From Celeribacter neptunius (GTDB taxonomy: Bacteria > Pseudomonadota > Alphaproteobacteria > Rhodobacterales > Rhodobacteraceae), in NCBI RefSeq assembly GCF_900113955.1, contig NZ_FORH01000003.1, positions 62,001 to 126,000 on the forward strand: a DNA stretch of 64,000 nucleotides, given 5' to 3'. Shown piece after piece: positions 7,997 through 16,649 of this stretch. A program made the translations under genes and the position numbers. A model generated the notes under the pieces. That model made no database searches. It was not told where the DNA came from and worked only from the letters and a program-made list of their open reading frames with translations. Each line of letters starts with the position of its first letter. Positions within the stretch are counted from its first letter, which is position 1.

Positions 7997-9277
7997 TTAT
8001 TTTCCGGCGTCCAGCACATCCTGCAGGGTGTGCAGCCCCTCTTTCGGCGCCTGAACCAACACCGCCATATTGCCGGGTTTATGTTGATTCTTCAGCATTT
8101 TCATATGCGCGGCCGGGATCTCGTCCCAGGGGAAGACCTCGGACATGCAAGGATCGATGCGCTTTTCGATCATCAGCTTGTTCGCGGCGGCCGCCTGTTT
8201 CAGATGCGCGAAATGCGAGCCCTGCAAACGCTTCTGGTGCATCCAGATATAGCGCACATCGAAGGTGCAGTTGAAACCGGAGGTCCCGGCACAGATCACC
8301 ACCATACCGCCCTTCTTGCAGACGAAAGAGGAGACCGGGAAGGTCGCTTCGCCCGGGTGCTCAAAGACGATGTCGACATTGTTGCCCTTGCCGGTGAATT
8401 CCCAGATCGCCTTGCCGAACTTGCGGGTCTCGTTGAACCATTCCTTATATTCCGGCGTGTTCACCGTCGGCAGCTGGCCCCAGCAGTTGAAATCCTTGCG
8501 GTTGATCACGCCCTTGGCGCCCAGCCCCATGACAAACTCGCGCTTGTCCTCGTCCGAGATCACACCGATGGCATTGCCGCCAGCCGCATTGATCAGCTGG
8601 ATCGCGAAAGAGCCCAAGCCCCCCGAGGCGCCCCAGACCAGAACGTTCTGACCCGGTTTCAGCTCATGCGGGTGATGGCCGAACAGCATCCGGTAGGCGG
8701 TCGCCAGCGTCAGCGTGTAACAGGCGCTCTCTTCCCAGGTGAGATGTTGCGGACGCGGCAAGAGCTGCTGCGCCTGCACCCGGGTGAACTGCGCAAAAGA
8801 GCCATCCGGGGTCTCATAGCCCCAGATCCGCTGGCTGGGCGAGAACATCGGGTCGCCACCGTTGCACTCCTCGTCATCGCCATCGTCCTGATTGCAGTGG
8901 ATCACCACCTCATCGCCGACTTTCCAGTTCTTCACCTTGTCGCCCACGGCCCAGACGATACCGGACGCATCGGAACCGGCGATGTGATATTCGGCGCCAT
9001 GGCCGTCAAAAGGCGAGATCGGCACGCCGAGACCGGCCCAGATGCCGTTGTAGTTCACCCCGGCGGCCATCACCAGGACGAGCACCTCGTGGCTGTCGAG
9101 CGCGGGCGTGTCGACCACCTCGTTCTTGAAGGATGTTTCCGGCTCGCCGTGACGCTCGCGGCGGATCGCCCAGGCGTACATTTTCGGCGGCACATAGCCC
9201 ATCGGCGGGATTTCCCCGATCTCGTAGAGCTCTTTCTCTTCGGCCTGGTAGGCCGGCTGGTTCGTATCGAGCGCCAT
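7997..9277 (-). CDS. ccrA: Crotonyl-CoA carboxylase/reductase
   Basis: A 426-residue cytoplasmic enzyme of the zinc-free medium-chain dehydrogenase family. It reductively carboxylates crotonyl-CoA with NADPH and CO2 to (2S)-ethylmalonyl-CoA, the signature step of the ethylmalonyl-CoA pathway for acetate assimilation. The NADP-binding glycine motif is WGASGGLGSFAIQ, in the middle of the protein. The N-terminus IGEIPPMGYVPPKMYAW is characteristic of CCR. I chose ATG 9277 because GGAGGAG sits directly upstream; the ATG at 9292 is itself part of that Shine-Dalgarno region. It is divergent from ecm, and the two probably share control from the 379-base intergenic region. Confidence 0.95.
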   Translation of the reverse strand: MALDTNQPAYQAEEKELYEIGEIPPMGYVPPKMYAWAIRRERHGEPETSFKNEVVDTPALDSHEVLVLVMAAGVNYNGIWAGLGVPISPFDGHGAEYHIAGSDASGIVWAVGDKVKNWKVGDEVVIHCNQDDGDDEECNGGDPMFSPSQRIWGYETPDGSFAQFTRVQAQQLLPRPQHLTWEESACYTLTLATAYRMLFGHHPHELKPGQNVLVWGASGGLGSFAIQLINAAGGNAIGVISDEDKREFVMGLGAKGVINRKDFNCWGQLPTVNTPEYKEWFNETRKFGKAIWEFTGKGNNVDIVFEHPGEATFPVSSFVCKKGGMVVICAGTSGFNCTFDVRYIWMHQKRLQGSHFAHLKQAAAANKLMIEKRIDPCMSEVFPWDEIPAAHMKMLKNQHKPGNMAVLVQAPKEGLHTLQDVLDAGK

Positions 9278-9356
9278 GTCTCTCTCCTCCATATTCTGTC
9301 GCGACCCCCCCCACCGCTACATGGTTTACGGACCGGGGGCCCCGTGCTTTCCCAGA

Positions 9357-9369
9357 GTTGCGCCGCAAC
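9357..9369. promoter_or_regulatory. Inverted repeat in the ccrA-ecm intergenic region (ccrA side)
   Basis: GTTGCG-C-CGCAAC is a perfect 6+1+6 repeat, 80 bases upstream of the ccrA start. It is a candidate operator; the cognate regulator is unknown. Confidence 0.4.
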
Positions 9370-9564
9370 GCAGAATCGCACGATCTCTGACATGGTGATA
9401 CGCCCCGCAAAGTAATTATGCAATGCTAACGCAATCAATTTTGTAATTTTATAACCGAGCAAACGCAGAAAATTTGTAAAACCCCAATAAAACAAGGGAA
9501 TTACATCGAAATCTTCCAGGAAATATAATTTCACCCCATGCAAATACGTGAAATTTTCCTGCTC

Positions 9565-9579
9565 CGCCGCGTTGCGGCG
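9565..9579. promoter_or_regulatory. Inverted repeat just upstream of the predicted ecm promoter
   Basis: CGCCGC-GTT-GCGGCG is a perfect 6+3+6 repeat ending 3 bases before the candidate -35 box of ecm, a position suited to a transcription factor. Confidence 0.4.
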
Positions 9580-9581
9580 AA

Positions 9582-9611
9582 TTGACATTGGCACAATATT
9601 CCACGCATAAC
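9582..9611 (+). promoter_or_regulatory. Candidate sigma-70-type promoter of ecm
   Basis: TTGACA at 9582-9587, an 18-base spacer and CATAAC at 9606-9611. The -35 box is perfect and the -10 box matches 4 of 6. The start codon of ecm is 45 bases downstream. Confidence 0.45.
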
Positions 9612-9656
9612 ATCGACTGAGTAATATTCTTGCACGACATGAATGGGAGGTTTGCG

Positions 9657-11636
9657 ATGACCGGCATGACAGAAGAGGTGAAAAAGGACCGTCCGTGGTT
9701 GTTCCGCACCTATGCGGGTCACTCGACCGCGAAAGCGTCGAATGCGCTCTATCGCACCAACCTCTCGAAAGGCCAGACCGGGCTTTCCGTCGCCTTCGAC
9801 CTGCCGACCCAAACCGGCTATGACAGCGACCACGAACTCTCCAAGGGCGAGGTCGGCAAGGTCGGTGTGCCCGTCGCGCATCTGGGCGACATGCGCATGC
9901 TGTTCGACCAGATCCCGCTCGAACAGATGAACACCTCGATGACGATCAACGCCACCGCGCCGTGGTTGCTGGCGCTCTATATCGCCGTGGCCGAGGAACA
10001 GGGCGCCGATGTCTCGAAGCTTCAGGGCACGGTGCAAAATGACATCATCAAGGAATACCTGTCGCGCGGGACTTACGTCTGCCCGCCGCGCCCGTCGCTG
10101 CGGATGATCACCGATGTCGCCGCCTACACGCGCGAACACCTGCCGAAATGGAACCCGATGAACGTCTGTTCCTACCACCTGCAGGAAGCCGGCGCGACAC
10201 CGGAACAGGAACTGGCCTTTGCCTTAGCCACGGCCATCGCCGTGCTGGACGACCTGAAAGAGAAAGTCCCCGCCGAGGCCTTCCCGGCCATGGTCGGGCG
10301 GATCTCGTTCTTCGTGAATGCCGGCATCCGCTTTGTCACCGAAATGTGCAAGATGCGCGCTTTTGTCGAGCTCTGGGATGAGATCACTCGCGAGCGCTAT
10401 GGCGTCGAGGACCCGAAATTCCGCCGTTTCCGCTACGGGGTGCAGGTCAACTCGCTGGGTCTCACCGAACAGCAGCCGGAAAACAACGTCTACCGTATCC
10501 TGATCGAGATGCTGGCGGTGACGCTCAGCAAGAACGCCCGCGCCCGCGCGGTACAGCTCCCGGCCTGGAACGAGGCACTTGGCCTGCCCCGCCCGTTCGA
10601 TCAGCAATGGTCGCTCAGGATGCAACAGATCTTCGCCTATGAGACGGATCTGTTGGAATATGGCGACCTGTTCGACAACAACCCGGCGGTCGAAGGCAAG
10701 GTCGCGGCGCTGAAAGCCGGCGCGCTGGAAGAGCTGAAAACGCTCGACGGCATGGGCGGCGCCATCGATGCGATCGAATATATGAAATCGCGCCTGGTGG
10801 AGGCCAATGCCGAGCGCATCGCCAAGATCGAGGCCGGCGACACGGTGGTGGTCGGGGTCAACAAATGGACCACGGGCGAACCTTCGCCGCTCACCGCCGG
10901 TGATGGCGGCATCATGAAAGCCGATCCGGAGGCCGAGGCCGATCAGGTCGCCCGTCTCTCCGCCTGGCGTGAAAGCCGCGATGAGGCGGCGGTGCAAGCG
11001 GCATTGAAGGAGCTGCGCGAAGCGGCGGCCAGCGGCACCAATGTCATGCCCGCCTCTATCAAGGCGGCGAAAGCCGGCGCCACCACCGGCGAATGGGGCG
11101 ACGTTGTGCGCGCCGCCTTCGGCCAGTATCGCGGCCCGACAGGTGTGTCGGCGAACCCGTCGAACCGCACCGAGGGCTTGGACGAAATTCGCGAAGAGGT
11201 CGCGCGTGTCTCCACCGCTCTGGGCCGCAAGCTCAAGTTCCTCGTCGGAAAGCCGGGCCTCGACGGCCATTCGAACGGCGCCGAACAGATCGCCGCGCGG
11301 GCCCGCGACTGTGGTATGGAGATCGCCTATGAGGGCATTCGTCTGACGCCCGGCGAGATTGTCGAAGCGGCACGTGCGGATGGCGCCGACGTGGTCGGCC
11401 TGTCGATCCTGTCTGGCTCGCATATCCCGCTGATCGAGGATCTCATGGCTCAGATGCGCGACGCGGGTCTCGGCCATATTCCGGTCGTGGTCGGCGGCAT
11501 CATCCCGGAAGAGGATGCGACATCGCTCCTGGCGATGGGGGTGGCCCGGGTCTACACGCCCAAGGATTTCGAACTGAACCGCATCATGTTCGACATCGTC
11601 GCGCTGGTCGATCCGGCGTCTCAGGCCGCTGAATAG
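9657..11636 (+). CDS. ecm: Ethylmalonyl-CoA mutase (B12-dependent)
   Basis: A 659-residue cobalamin-dependent mutase that converts ethylmalonyl-CoA to methylsuccinyl-CoA. The N-terminal two thirds form the methylmalonyl-CoA mutase-type barrel (GLSVAFDLPTQTGYDSD near residues 40-57). The C-terminal B12 domain carries DGHSNG near residues 535-540, whose His coordinates cobalt, and VVVGGIIPEEDA later on. I chose ATG 9657 because GGGAGG lies 6 bases upstream; the ATG at 9630 lacks this. It is divergent from ccrA, the enzyme making its (epimerised) substrate. The ECM rather than MCM assignment rests on this gene partner and overall resemblance; both enzymes share the fold. Confidence 0.92.
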   Translation: MTGMTEEVKKDRPWLFRTYAGHSTAKASNALYRTNLSKGQTGLSVAFDLPTQTGYDSDHELSKGEVGKVGVPVAHLGDMRMLFDQIPLEQMNTSMTINATAPWLLALYIAVAEEQGADVSKLQGTVQNDIIKEYLSRGTYVCPPRPSLRMITDVAAYTREHLPKWNPMNVCSYHLQEAGATPEQELAFALATAIAVLDDLKEKVPAEAFPAMVGRISFFVNAGIRFVTEMCKMRAFVELWDEITRERYGVEDPKFRRFRYGVQVNSLGLTEQQPENNVYRILIEMLAVTLSKNARARAVQLPAWNEALGLPRPFDQQWSLRMQQIFAYETDLLEYGDLFDNNPAVEGKVAALKAGALEELKTLDGMGGAIDAIEYMKSRLVEANAERIAKIEAGDTVVVGVNKWTTGEPSPLTAGDGGIMKADPEAEADQVARLSAWRESRDEAAVQAALKELREAAASGTNVMPASIKAAKAGATTGEWGDVVRAAFGQYRGPTGVSANPSNRTEGLDEIREEVARVSTALGRKLKFLVGKPGLDGHSNGAEQIAARARDCGMEIAYEGIRLTPGEIVEAARADGADVVGLSILSGSHIPLIEDLMAQMRDAGLGHIPVVVGGIIPEEDATSLLAMGVARVYTPKDFELNRIMFDIVALVDPASQAAE

Positions 11637-11690
11637 CTGCGAACAGGGCGGCACACTGGAAATATCCTTCCGGGGCGCTACCTTTAGGGG

Positions 11691-11966
11691 ATGAAACGCA
11701 TCGCCAGACATGTTCGGATTCTGGGGAAGGTTCAGGGCGTCGCCTATCGCGCCTGGACCAAGAGTTTTGCCGACAGCGAAGGCATCACCGGCTGGGTCCG
11801 CAACGAGGTCGACGGGTCGGTCGCCGCACTGCTGTGCGGGGCGGAAGAGCCGGTGGAACGGTTGTTGAGCGCCATGTGGGAAGGCCCCGGCGCCGCCGCT
11901 GTCCGCGAGGTTCAGGTCAGCCACGCCATGGAAAACGTCACCAGCGGGTTTGAAATTCTGCACTGA
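11691..11966 (+). CDS. acyP: Acylphosphatase
   Basis: A 91-residue cytoplasmic enzyme hydrolysing acyl phosphates. The signature GKVQGVAYRAW (residues 12-22) contains the substrate-binding Arg, and GWVRNEVDGSV (about 35-45) contains the catalytic Asn. The length fits the family. It lies 54 bases after ecm and ahead of deoD on the same strand, but nothing ties it functionally to either. Confidence 0.92.
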   Translation: MKRIARHVRILGKVQGVAYRAWTKSFADSEGITGWVRNEVDGSVAALLCGAEEPVERLLSAMWEGPGAAAVREVQVSHAMENVTSGFEILH

Positions 11967-12044
11967 TTTACGCAGCGAGGTCGCTTGCCCTTTGCGCCCC
12001 AGCCTATAGGCTGTCGGCGTTTCAGATGGCACGGAGATTTGCAC

Positions 12045-12755
12045 ATGCCCACCCCCCATATCAGCGCCAAGCCCGGCGATATTGCCGAAACCGTTTTGAT
12101 GCCCGGCGATCCCTATCGCGCCAAATGGGCGGCGGAAAATTTCCTCGAGGATGCCGTTCTGGTCAATGAGGTGCGCGGCATGCTGGGCTTTACCGGCACC
12201 TATAAGGGCAACCGCGTCACCATCCACGGCTCCGGCATGGGCATGCCGTCGCTGTCGATCTATGCCAATGAGCTGATTTCCGAGTATGGCGCCAAGACGC
12301 TGATCCGCATCGGCTCCTGCGGCGCAATGCAGGAGAATATCAAGGTGCGCGACGTGGTGATCGCGATGACCGCGACGACCCAGGGCACCACCCCCTCAGG
12401 CGGGTTCTTCAAGGAAATCAACTATGCGCCCTGCGCCGATTATGGCCTGTTGGAGGCCGCCGTCGCCTCGGCCCGCAAAAAGGACACCGGCGTCCATGTC
12501 GGCAATATCTACTCCTCCGACGTGTTCTATGCCGAGCGTCCCGATCTCGATGAGGTGATGATCCGCCACGGCATCCTCGGCGTCGAGATGGAAGCGGCCG
12601 AGCTTTACACGGTCGCCGCCCGCCACGGCGTGCGCGCGCTGGGTGTGATGACCGTCTCGGACCACCTGATCACCCATGAGGCCCTGCCTTCGGACCAGCG
12701 CGAAAAGAGCTTTGGCGACATGGTCGAGATCGCGCTCGAAGCGGCCTTCGCCTGA
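12045..12755 (+). CDS. deoD: Purine-nucleoside phosphorylase, DeoD type
   Basis: A 236-residue trimeric/hexameric-family phosphorylase that cleaves purine (deoxy)nucleosides with phosphate. Visible family motifs are [12 protein letters not shown] (phosphate loop), [16 protein letters not shown] (near residues 64-79), [15 protein letters not shown] (ribose-binding Glu) and SDHL with the catalytic Asp near residue 205. I chose ATG 12045, preceded by ACGGAG; the longer frame from 11985 has no family similarity. It is a salvage enzyme, consistent with the nucleoside-type importer at the window start, although not linked to it. Confidence 0.94.
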   Translation: MPTPHISAKPGDIAETVLMPGDPYRAKWAAENFLEDAVLVNEVRGMLGFTGTYKGNRVTIHGSGMGMPSLSIYANELISEYGAKTLIRIGSCGAMQENIKVRDVVIAMTATTQGTTPSGGFFKEINYAPCADYGLLEAAVASARKKDTGVHVGNIYSSDVFYAERPDLDEVMIRHGILGVEMEAAELYTVAARHGVRALGVMTVSDHLITHEALPSDQREKSFGDMVEIALEAAFA

Positions 12756-12792
12756 GGCTGGATTTTTCTGCGCATGCAAACTAACTAAAACG

Positions 12793-12815
12793 GGCCGCCC
12801 CTTCCGGGCGGCCTT
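12793..12815 (+). terminator. Terminator-like hairpin after deoD
   Basis: GGCCGCCC, loop CTTCC, GGGCGGCC: a perfect 8-bp stem with only a weak T tract (TTA). It lies between deoD and the aldo/keto reductase gene. Confidence 0.6.
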
Positions 12816-12845
12816 ATCCATTCAAGACGAGACAGGAGGACATCC

Positions 12846-13835
12846 ATGTCCATGCCCAAACGCCAGCTTGGCGCACATGGCCCGATGGTGGGCGCAATCG
12901 GCTTCGGTTGCATGAGCTTTGCCGGGTTCTTCGGCACCGCCGATGATGAGACCTCGCTCGAGACCCTAGCCGCCGCCGAGGCCGCCGGGATCGATTTCTG
13001 GGACACCGCGAATCTCTACGGCATGGGCCGGTCCGAACGCATCGTCGGGCAGTATCTCAAGGAAACCGGGGCGCAAGTGACGCTTGCCACCAAGGTCGGC
13101 ATCATCCCTGGGCCACCGCGCGCCTTCAACAATGAAGAGGACTACATCCGCGCCGAGTTGGAGAGCTCGCTCACCAAACTGAACCGCGACAAGGTCGAGC
13201 TTTATTACATCCATCGCCGGCAACAGGAATTGCCGGTGGAGAAAGTCGCCGAAACCATGGGCAAGCTGATCGAAGAGGGGCTGATCGACGCCTGGGGCCT
13301 TTCCGAAGTGGCGCCCGCGACGATCAAACGCGCCCATAAGGTGGTGCCGGTCACGGCGGTGCAGAACGAATATTCGCTCTGGACCCGGCAGCCGGAACTC
13401 GGCGTGATCCAGACCTGCGAGGAATTGGGCATCGCCTTCATCCCCTTCTCCCCCGTCGCACGTGGCGCGCTCGGGGTTGCGGATCTCGATCCGGCCAGCT
13501 TCGATGCGGCGGACTTCCGCAAGGTGAACCCGCGTTTCATGGAGCCCAACTGGTCGGAAAATCTCGACTATATCCACGCCTTCCGCGCCTATGCCGAGAC
13601 AAAAGGCGTCACCGCCCCGGCCTTGGCGCTGGCCTGGGTGCTGCACCAGGGTGATCATCTGATCCCGATCCCCGGCACGCGCACCAAGGAACACCTGGCC
13701 GATTGGGCCGATGCGGCAGAGATCGGCCTGTCGGAAGACGACCTCTGGGAACTCGAACAGATCCTGCCCGCCGGCTGGGCCGCAGGGGACCGCTATTCCG
13801 ATATGCAGATGGTCGGAGTGGAACGCTACTGCTGA
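12846..13835 (+). CDS. Aldo/keto reductase
   Basis: A 329-residue NADPH-dependent oxidoreductase with the AKR (beta/alpha)8 barrel. Catalytic-tetrad elements are visible: DTANLYG with Asp and Tyr (near residues 56-62), the TKVG Lys (near 84) and YYIHRR with His (near 120). The N-terminus begins KRQLGAHGPMVGAIGFGCM as in the family. The start has AGGAGG about 7 bases upstream. It resembles the general sugar/aldehyde-reducing AKR subgroup (YakC/PLR-like); the physiological substrate is unknown. It stands alone between a hairpin and a repeat-filled gap. Confidence 0.9.
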   Translation: MSMPKRQLGAHGPMVGAIGFGCMSFAGFFGTADDETSLETLAAAEAAGIDFWDTANLYGMGRSERIVGQYLKETGAQVTLATKVGIIPGPPRAFNNEEDYIRAELESSLTKLNRDKVELYYIHRRQQELPVEKVAETMGKLIEEGLIDAWGLSEVAPATIKRAHKVVPVTAVQNEYSLWTRQPELGVIQTCEELGIAFIPFSPVARGALGVADLDPASFDAADFRKVNPRFMEPNWSENLDYIHAFRAYAETKGVTAPALALAWVLHQGDHLIPIPGTRTKEHLADWADAAEIGLSEDDLWELEQILPAGWAAGDRYSDMQMVGVERYC

Positions 13836-13869
13836 GGATCTTGGCCTCAAACTGGCCGAACAGTGGACC

Positions 13870-14131
13870 AAGGAGGGCTTTGCGGGACGGAGCGGACATT
13901 GATCACCGGACTGACGTGAGGGCGTGCGCCGGACCGTGGGCAGGCGCTGCAACGACTGGACGTTGCGCTTTATGCCTGCCAAGTCCGAGAAAGATCAGAT
14001 CGACCACGCGAGGATGGCAATGCGCCTGACCGCCGGGACGGGTCATGCCGGAGGCATGCTTTCAGCATGACCGCACGCCCGGGCAACTGCGTTGCTATTC
14101 CGGGCGGTGGCGCGCCATTCCCAATGTCCCC
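13870..14131. repeat. Dispersed intergenic repeat, copy A
   Basis: This 417-base gap (13836-14252) has no supported gene. It contains blocks nearly identical to 24355-24607. One is GGCGTGCGCCGGACCGTGGG at 13921-13940. Another is an almost unbroken match from about 14026 to 14118, from CCGCCGGGACGGGTCATGCC through the GGGCGGTGG end. Weaker similarity (a TTTATG...CCAA.TCCGA block) joins it to two further gaps. It looks like a non-coding repeat family rather than a gene; no terminal transposon features were seen. Confidence 0.7.
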
Positions 14132-14201
14132 AAAGGGCTCAAATCAACCCTTCGTCGATTGCGCCTCGCACACAGGCTCGCCTGAGCGATCTCTGCAAAA
14201 G

Positions 14202-14230
14202 AAAAGCCCCGCTCAACCGGCGGGGCTTTT
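14202..14230. terminator. Bidirectional intrinsic terminator
   Basis: AAAAGCCCCG, 9-base loop, CGGGGCTTTT. It is symmetric and could end transcription from either side, most obviously that of the minus-strand small gene at 14253-14423. Confidence 0.8.
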
Positions 14231-14252
14231 TCATCTCATCACGAGGATCGGA

Positions 14253-14423
14253 TCACTCGTAATAGGCGTACATCTGGTCGAGCACATCGAGTTTCGACGT
14301 GGAGATCTGTTCGACCTTCACCGCAACCGGCGAGCTCGGGGCATAGTATTCCAGCCAGTCGGAGACTTTCATCGTGGTCTCGTTGGTGTCAGCTTCTTTC
14401 AGTGCAACATCGTGCAGGGTCAT
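14253..14423 (-). CDS. Small hypothetical protein (56 aa)
   Basis: A 56-codon ORF starting MTLHDVALKEADTNETTMKV and ending YAYYE, followed closely by a strong terminator, which supports it being a real transcription unit. ATG 14423 has ACGGAG about 9 bases upstream; a longer frame to 14654 has no such support and an unlikely composition. The peptide is acidic, without signal or membrane segment. I do not recognise it. Its well-marked end and start make it a plausible conserved small protein. Confidence 0.55.
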   Translation of the reverse strand: MTLHDVALKEADTNETTMKVSDWLEYYAPSSPVAVKVEQISTSKLDVLDQMYAYYE

Positions 14424-14569
14424 TTCACAGGCTCCGTTCAGGGTTCGTTTCCGTTCTCCCTTGTGCACAGAGGTATGCTGGGGCGGGGCAAATGACAGCC
14501 CCCTAATGGCGCATAGTCGCCATGCGCATGCCGCAACGCAGAAAACCCAGGACGTGTGCGCGGAGCTTC

Positions 14570-14773
14570 TCAGAGTTTCGGCGCCGTCGCACCGCAATGT
14601 TTGGGCTCGCCCTTCTCCGTGCGGGCCTCGGCGCCGCAGACCTGACAGCGCCACAAGCGTTCATCTTGCTCCCGCCCGGTCTGGCGCCAGCGACAGTCCG
14701 AGGTCCGCTCGGTGCGCATGAAATACATGCCCAGATAGAGCGCGATCAGAATGAGGGGGATAAGAAGGATCAT
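14570..14773 (-). CDS. Small membrane protein with a zinc-ribbon-like tail (67 aa)
   Basis: A 67-codon ORF. Residues 1-19 (MILLIPLILIALYLGMYFM) form one membrane helix. The rest is a cytoplasmic or periplasmic tail with a CQVCGAEA pair and a later Cys (KHCG), spaced like a degenerate zinc ribbon, preceded by CRWRQ. I recall similar short proteins with a CRWRQ block in Rhodobacteraceae. The function is unknown. It is in the same orientation as the 56-aa gene downstream, separated by about 150 bases. Confidence 0.55.
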   Translation of the reverse strand: MILLIPLILIALYLGMYFMRTERTSDCRWRQTGREQDERLWRCQVCGAEARTEKGEPKHCGATAPKL

Positions 14774-14864
14774 GGTCTTTCTCTACGCCTGCCACGCCGC
14801 GGCGCCAAGGCACAGAGCCGCGCAGCGCTCTGTTCAGAAAACCACAGGCGAGGGCGCGGGCCGG

Positions 14865-15500
14865 TCAGTCGAGATCGAGTTGCCGACGCAGCACTTCGCT
14901 TTGACGATTGCGGTTCTTGCGCCGCCAAAAGCCAATATCGACAATAAAATCCGGCGCCAGCCAGTCGGCGATCTTTTCCGGCCCGTCCTGGCCCAGCTCG
15001 AACCGCAGGAAGCGCGCATCACGTGTGGTGAAATAGTCCATGACCTCTCGGCTGTGCAGATCGTAATAGGCGCCCCAGGCGGCAAAGACTTCCGCCTCCG
15101 TGGCCCCCGTCAGTTTGCAGAACCGTCTGAGATAGCCGCCCTCCCCATGGGCGGCGCGCGACGCGATCCAATCGCCACGGTCGCGGGTGTTGAACAGGAA
15201 ATAGGCCTCCGGATAGGCCTCGTGCAGCGAGCGAAAGAACCGGGCACCGGCGATGAAGACCCGCCCCGAGAGATGGGCGATATCGGAAAAGACCTGCACC
15301 TTTTCATAGCCATGAAACGGCGCGCGCCCGAGCGAGAGATTGGTGATCATCCGCTCGGCCAGAACCTGTTTGTCATCATCCTGCCAGTGCAGGCTTTTGT
15401 AGCCGCTCTTCGACATCATCTCGTGAAACGACAGGGTGCCGCAGCGGTTGAACCCGATCTGGATCACCATCGGCTTCGCCTGTCTCGCCTCGCTTTGCAT
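14865..15500 (-). CDS. Sulfotransferase-like protein
   Basis: A 211-residue protein with the sulfotransferase PAPS-binding 5'-loop near its N-terminus (IQIGFNRCGTLSFHEMM) and a likely 3'-phosphate segment FLFNTRDRGDW in the middle. It would transfer a sulfuryl group from PAPS to an unknown acceptor. I chose ATG 15500 because GGGGAGGGG lies immediately upstream; the frame extends to 15539 without such a signal. It begins 16 bases after the DUF1989 gene stop on the same strand, so the two form an operon, and the Shine-Dalgarno sits in the gap. Confidence 0.75.
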   Translation of the reverse strand: MQSEARQAKPMVIQIGFNRCGTLSFHEMMSKSGYKSLHWQDDDKQVLAERMITNLSLGRAPFHGYEKVQVFSDIAHLSGRVFIAGARFFRSLHEAYPEAYFLFNTRDRGDWIASRAAHGEGGYLRRFCKLTGATEAEVFAAWGAYYDLHSREVMDYFTTRDARFLRFELGQDGPEKIADWLAPDFIVDIGFWRRKNRNRQSEVLRRQLDLD

Positions 15501-15516
15501 CAGCCCCTCCCCGTTC

Positions 15517-16377
15517 TCACCGCCCGTGACGACGATCATAGCCGTTGGGCTCTGGAGACCGCCAGCCTTTCAACGCATCGCCCTTGGTCGCAAAAACCTC
15601 GACCAGAAGCGGATGACAGGCCGCCGTATCCGAGGAATGTTCCGCCGAACAATCGCCGCCGGGACAGGCCGAGAGCGCCCCCAGAACGTCGATCTCGGCG
15701 AAGAATTCCAGATAGTCGCCGGGACGCACCGGCGAGGCCTTCATGAAATACTGGCCGGTGTCACGGGTGAAACCGGTGCACATGAAAACGTTCAAGACGT
15801 CATGCACATGCGGCTCGGCCTCGGCCAGCGAGATCCCCAGCTCATCGGCCAGCGCCCGAGTCAGGTTTGAATGGCAGCAATGATGATACTGCCCGCCGGA
15901 CAGAAGATTGTTCGTATAGGGATCGCAGCGGGTGCCGATCACATCATGGACCGAGCCGCCGTATTCATCGATCCCGTACCAGCCGAGCGTGTCATCGATG
16001 ATGGTCGCCATCGGTCGCAGATGCGGGAAGCTGCTCCACATCCGCGCCCCCGCGCCCAGATGCGTGCCATGCAGCGCCCGCGTCTTGCCGGAATAGAAAC
16101 GTTCGGAGAGATCGTGCGCATTCCACAGGTTGAAATCGCCGACCTGCGGACCTTCGATGCTCGAAATCCTGAAAAACTGCCCGGCTCTCGCCCGGAATGT
16201 CGCCGCCTCGCGCGGCGGCACCACCACTTCGGCAATCTTTTCCGCCCCTTCTCGGGCGCGCCGATAGAGCGCCAGATCGGGCGTTGGAAGGGTCTCTGTC
16301 GGGTAGCAAATCACGGGCGCAACGGCGCGCCGTTGATCGGCGTCATCGGGAATATAATTGGGCATTGGTCTCGTCAT
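15517..16377 (-). CDS. DUF1989 (urea carboxylase-associated family) protein
   Basis: A protein of 286 residues with the DUF1989 domain. The family signature GDFNLWNAHDLSERFYSGKT is near residues 92-111, and a Cys/His-rich block (YHHCCHSNL) lies near residue 178, probably binding metal. Members often accompany urea or allophanate metabolism and aminomethyltransferase-like enzymes, but none of those is nearby here. ATG 16377 has AGGAAGGA upstream. It is followed after 16 bases by the sulfotransferase gene. The biochemical role is unknown. Confidence 0.82.
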   Translation of the reverse strand: MTRPMPNYIPDDADQRRAVAPVICYPTETLPTPDLALYRRAREGAEKIAEVVVPPREAATFRARAGQFFRISSIEGPQVGDFNLWNAHDLSERFYSGKTRALHGTHLGAGARMWSSFPHLRPMATIIDDTLGWYGIDEYGGSVHDVIGTRCDPYTNNLLSGGQYHHCCHSNLTRALADELGISLAEAEPHVHDVLNVFMCTGFTRDTGQYFMKASPVRPGDYLEFFAEIDVLGALSACPGGDCSAEHSSDTAACHPLLVEVFATKGDALKGWRSPEPNGYDRRHGR

Positions 16378-16649
16378 ATCCTTCCTGAAAGAAACCGTTG
16401 CAACGGCACAGGTCCGACAGCCTTTCCTGAGGCCTGTGCTGAAAAGGGATATGCGCAAAAATTACACAAATTTCGCCATTTCAGGTGCCGTAGGGGCAAT
16501 CTAGTTCATATTCCCAGCCCCAAAAGACAAAACTTTTGCCATCGTCGCCAGCGAATCGTTCATAGTTAACGGACAAATTACGTAACCAGTTGCAAGAAGC
16601 CAATCTGCCGGGTCTCCCCGCGCTTTGGCGCCCAGGGAGGAAAGCACTC

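Noticed and set aside
10224-12227. A 667-codon minus-strand frame across ecm, acyP and deoD
   Set aside because: It spans three real genes in antisense, has no ribosome binding site and has a composition (His/Arg/Gly-rich) typical of shadows.
13836-14252. An insertion sequence in the repeat-containing gap
   Set aside because: No transposase, terminal inverted repeats or target duplications are visible.
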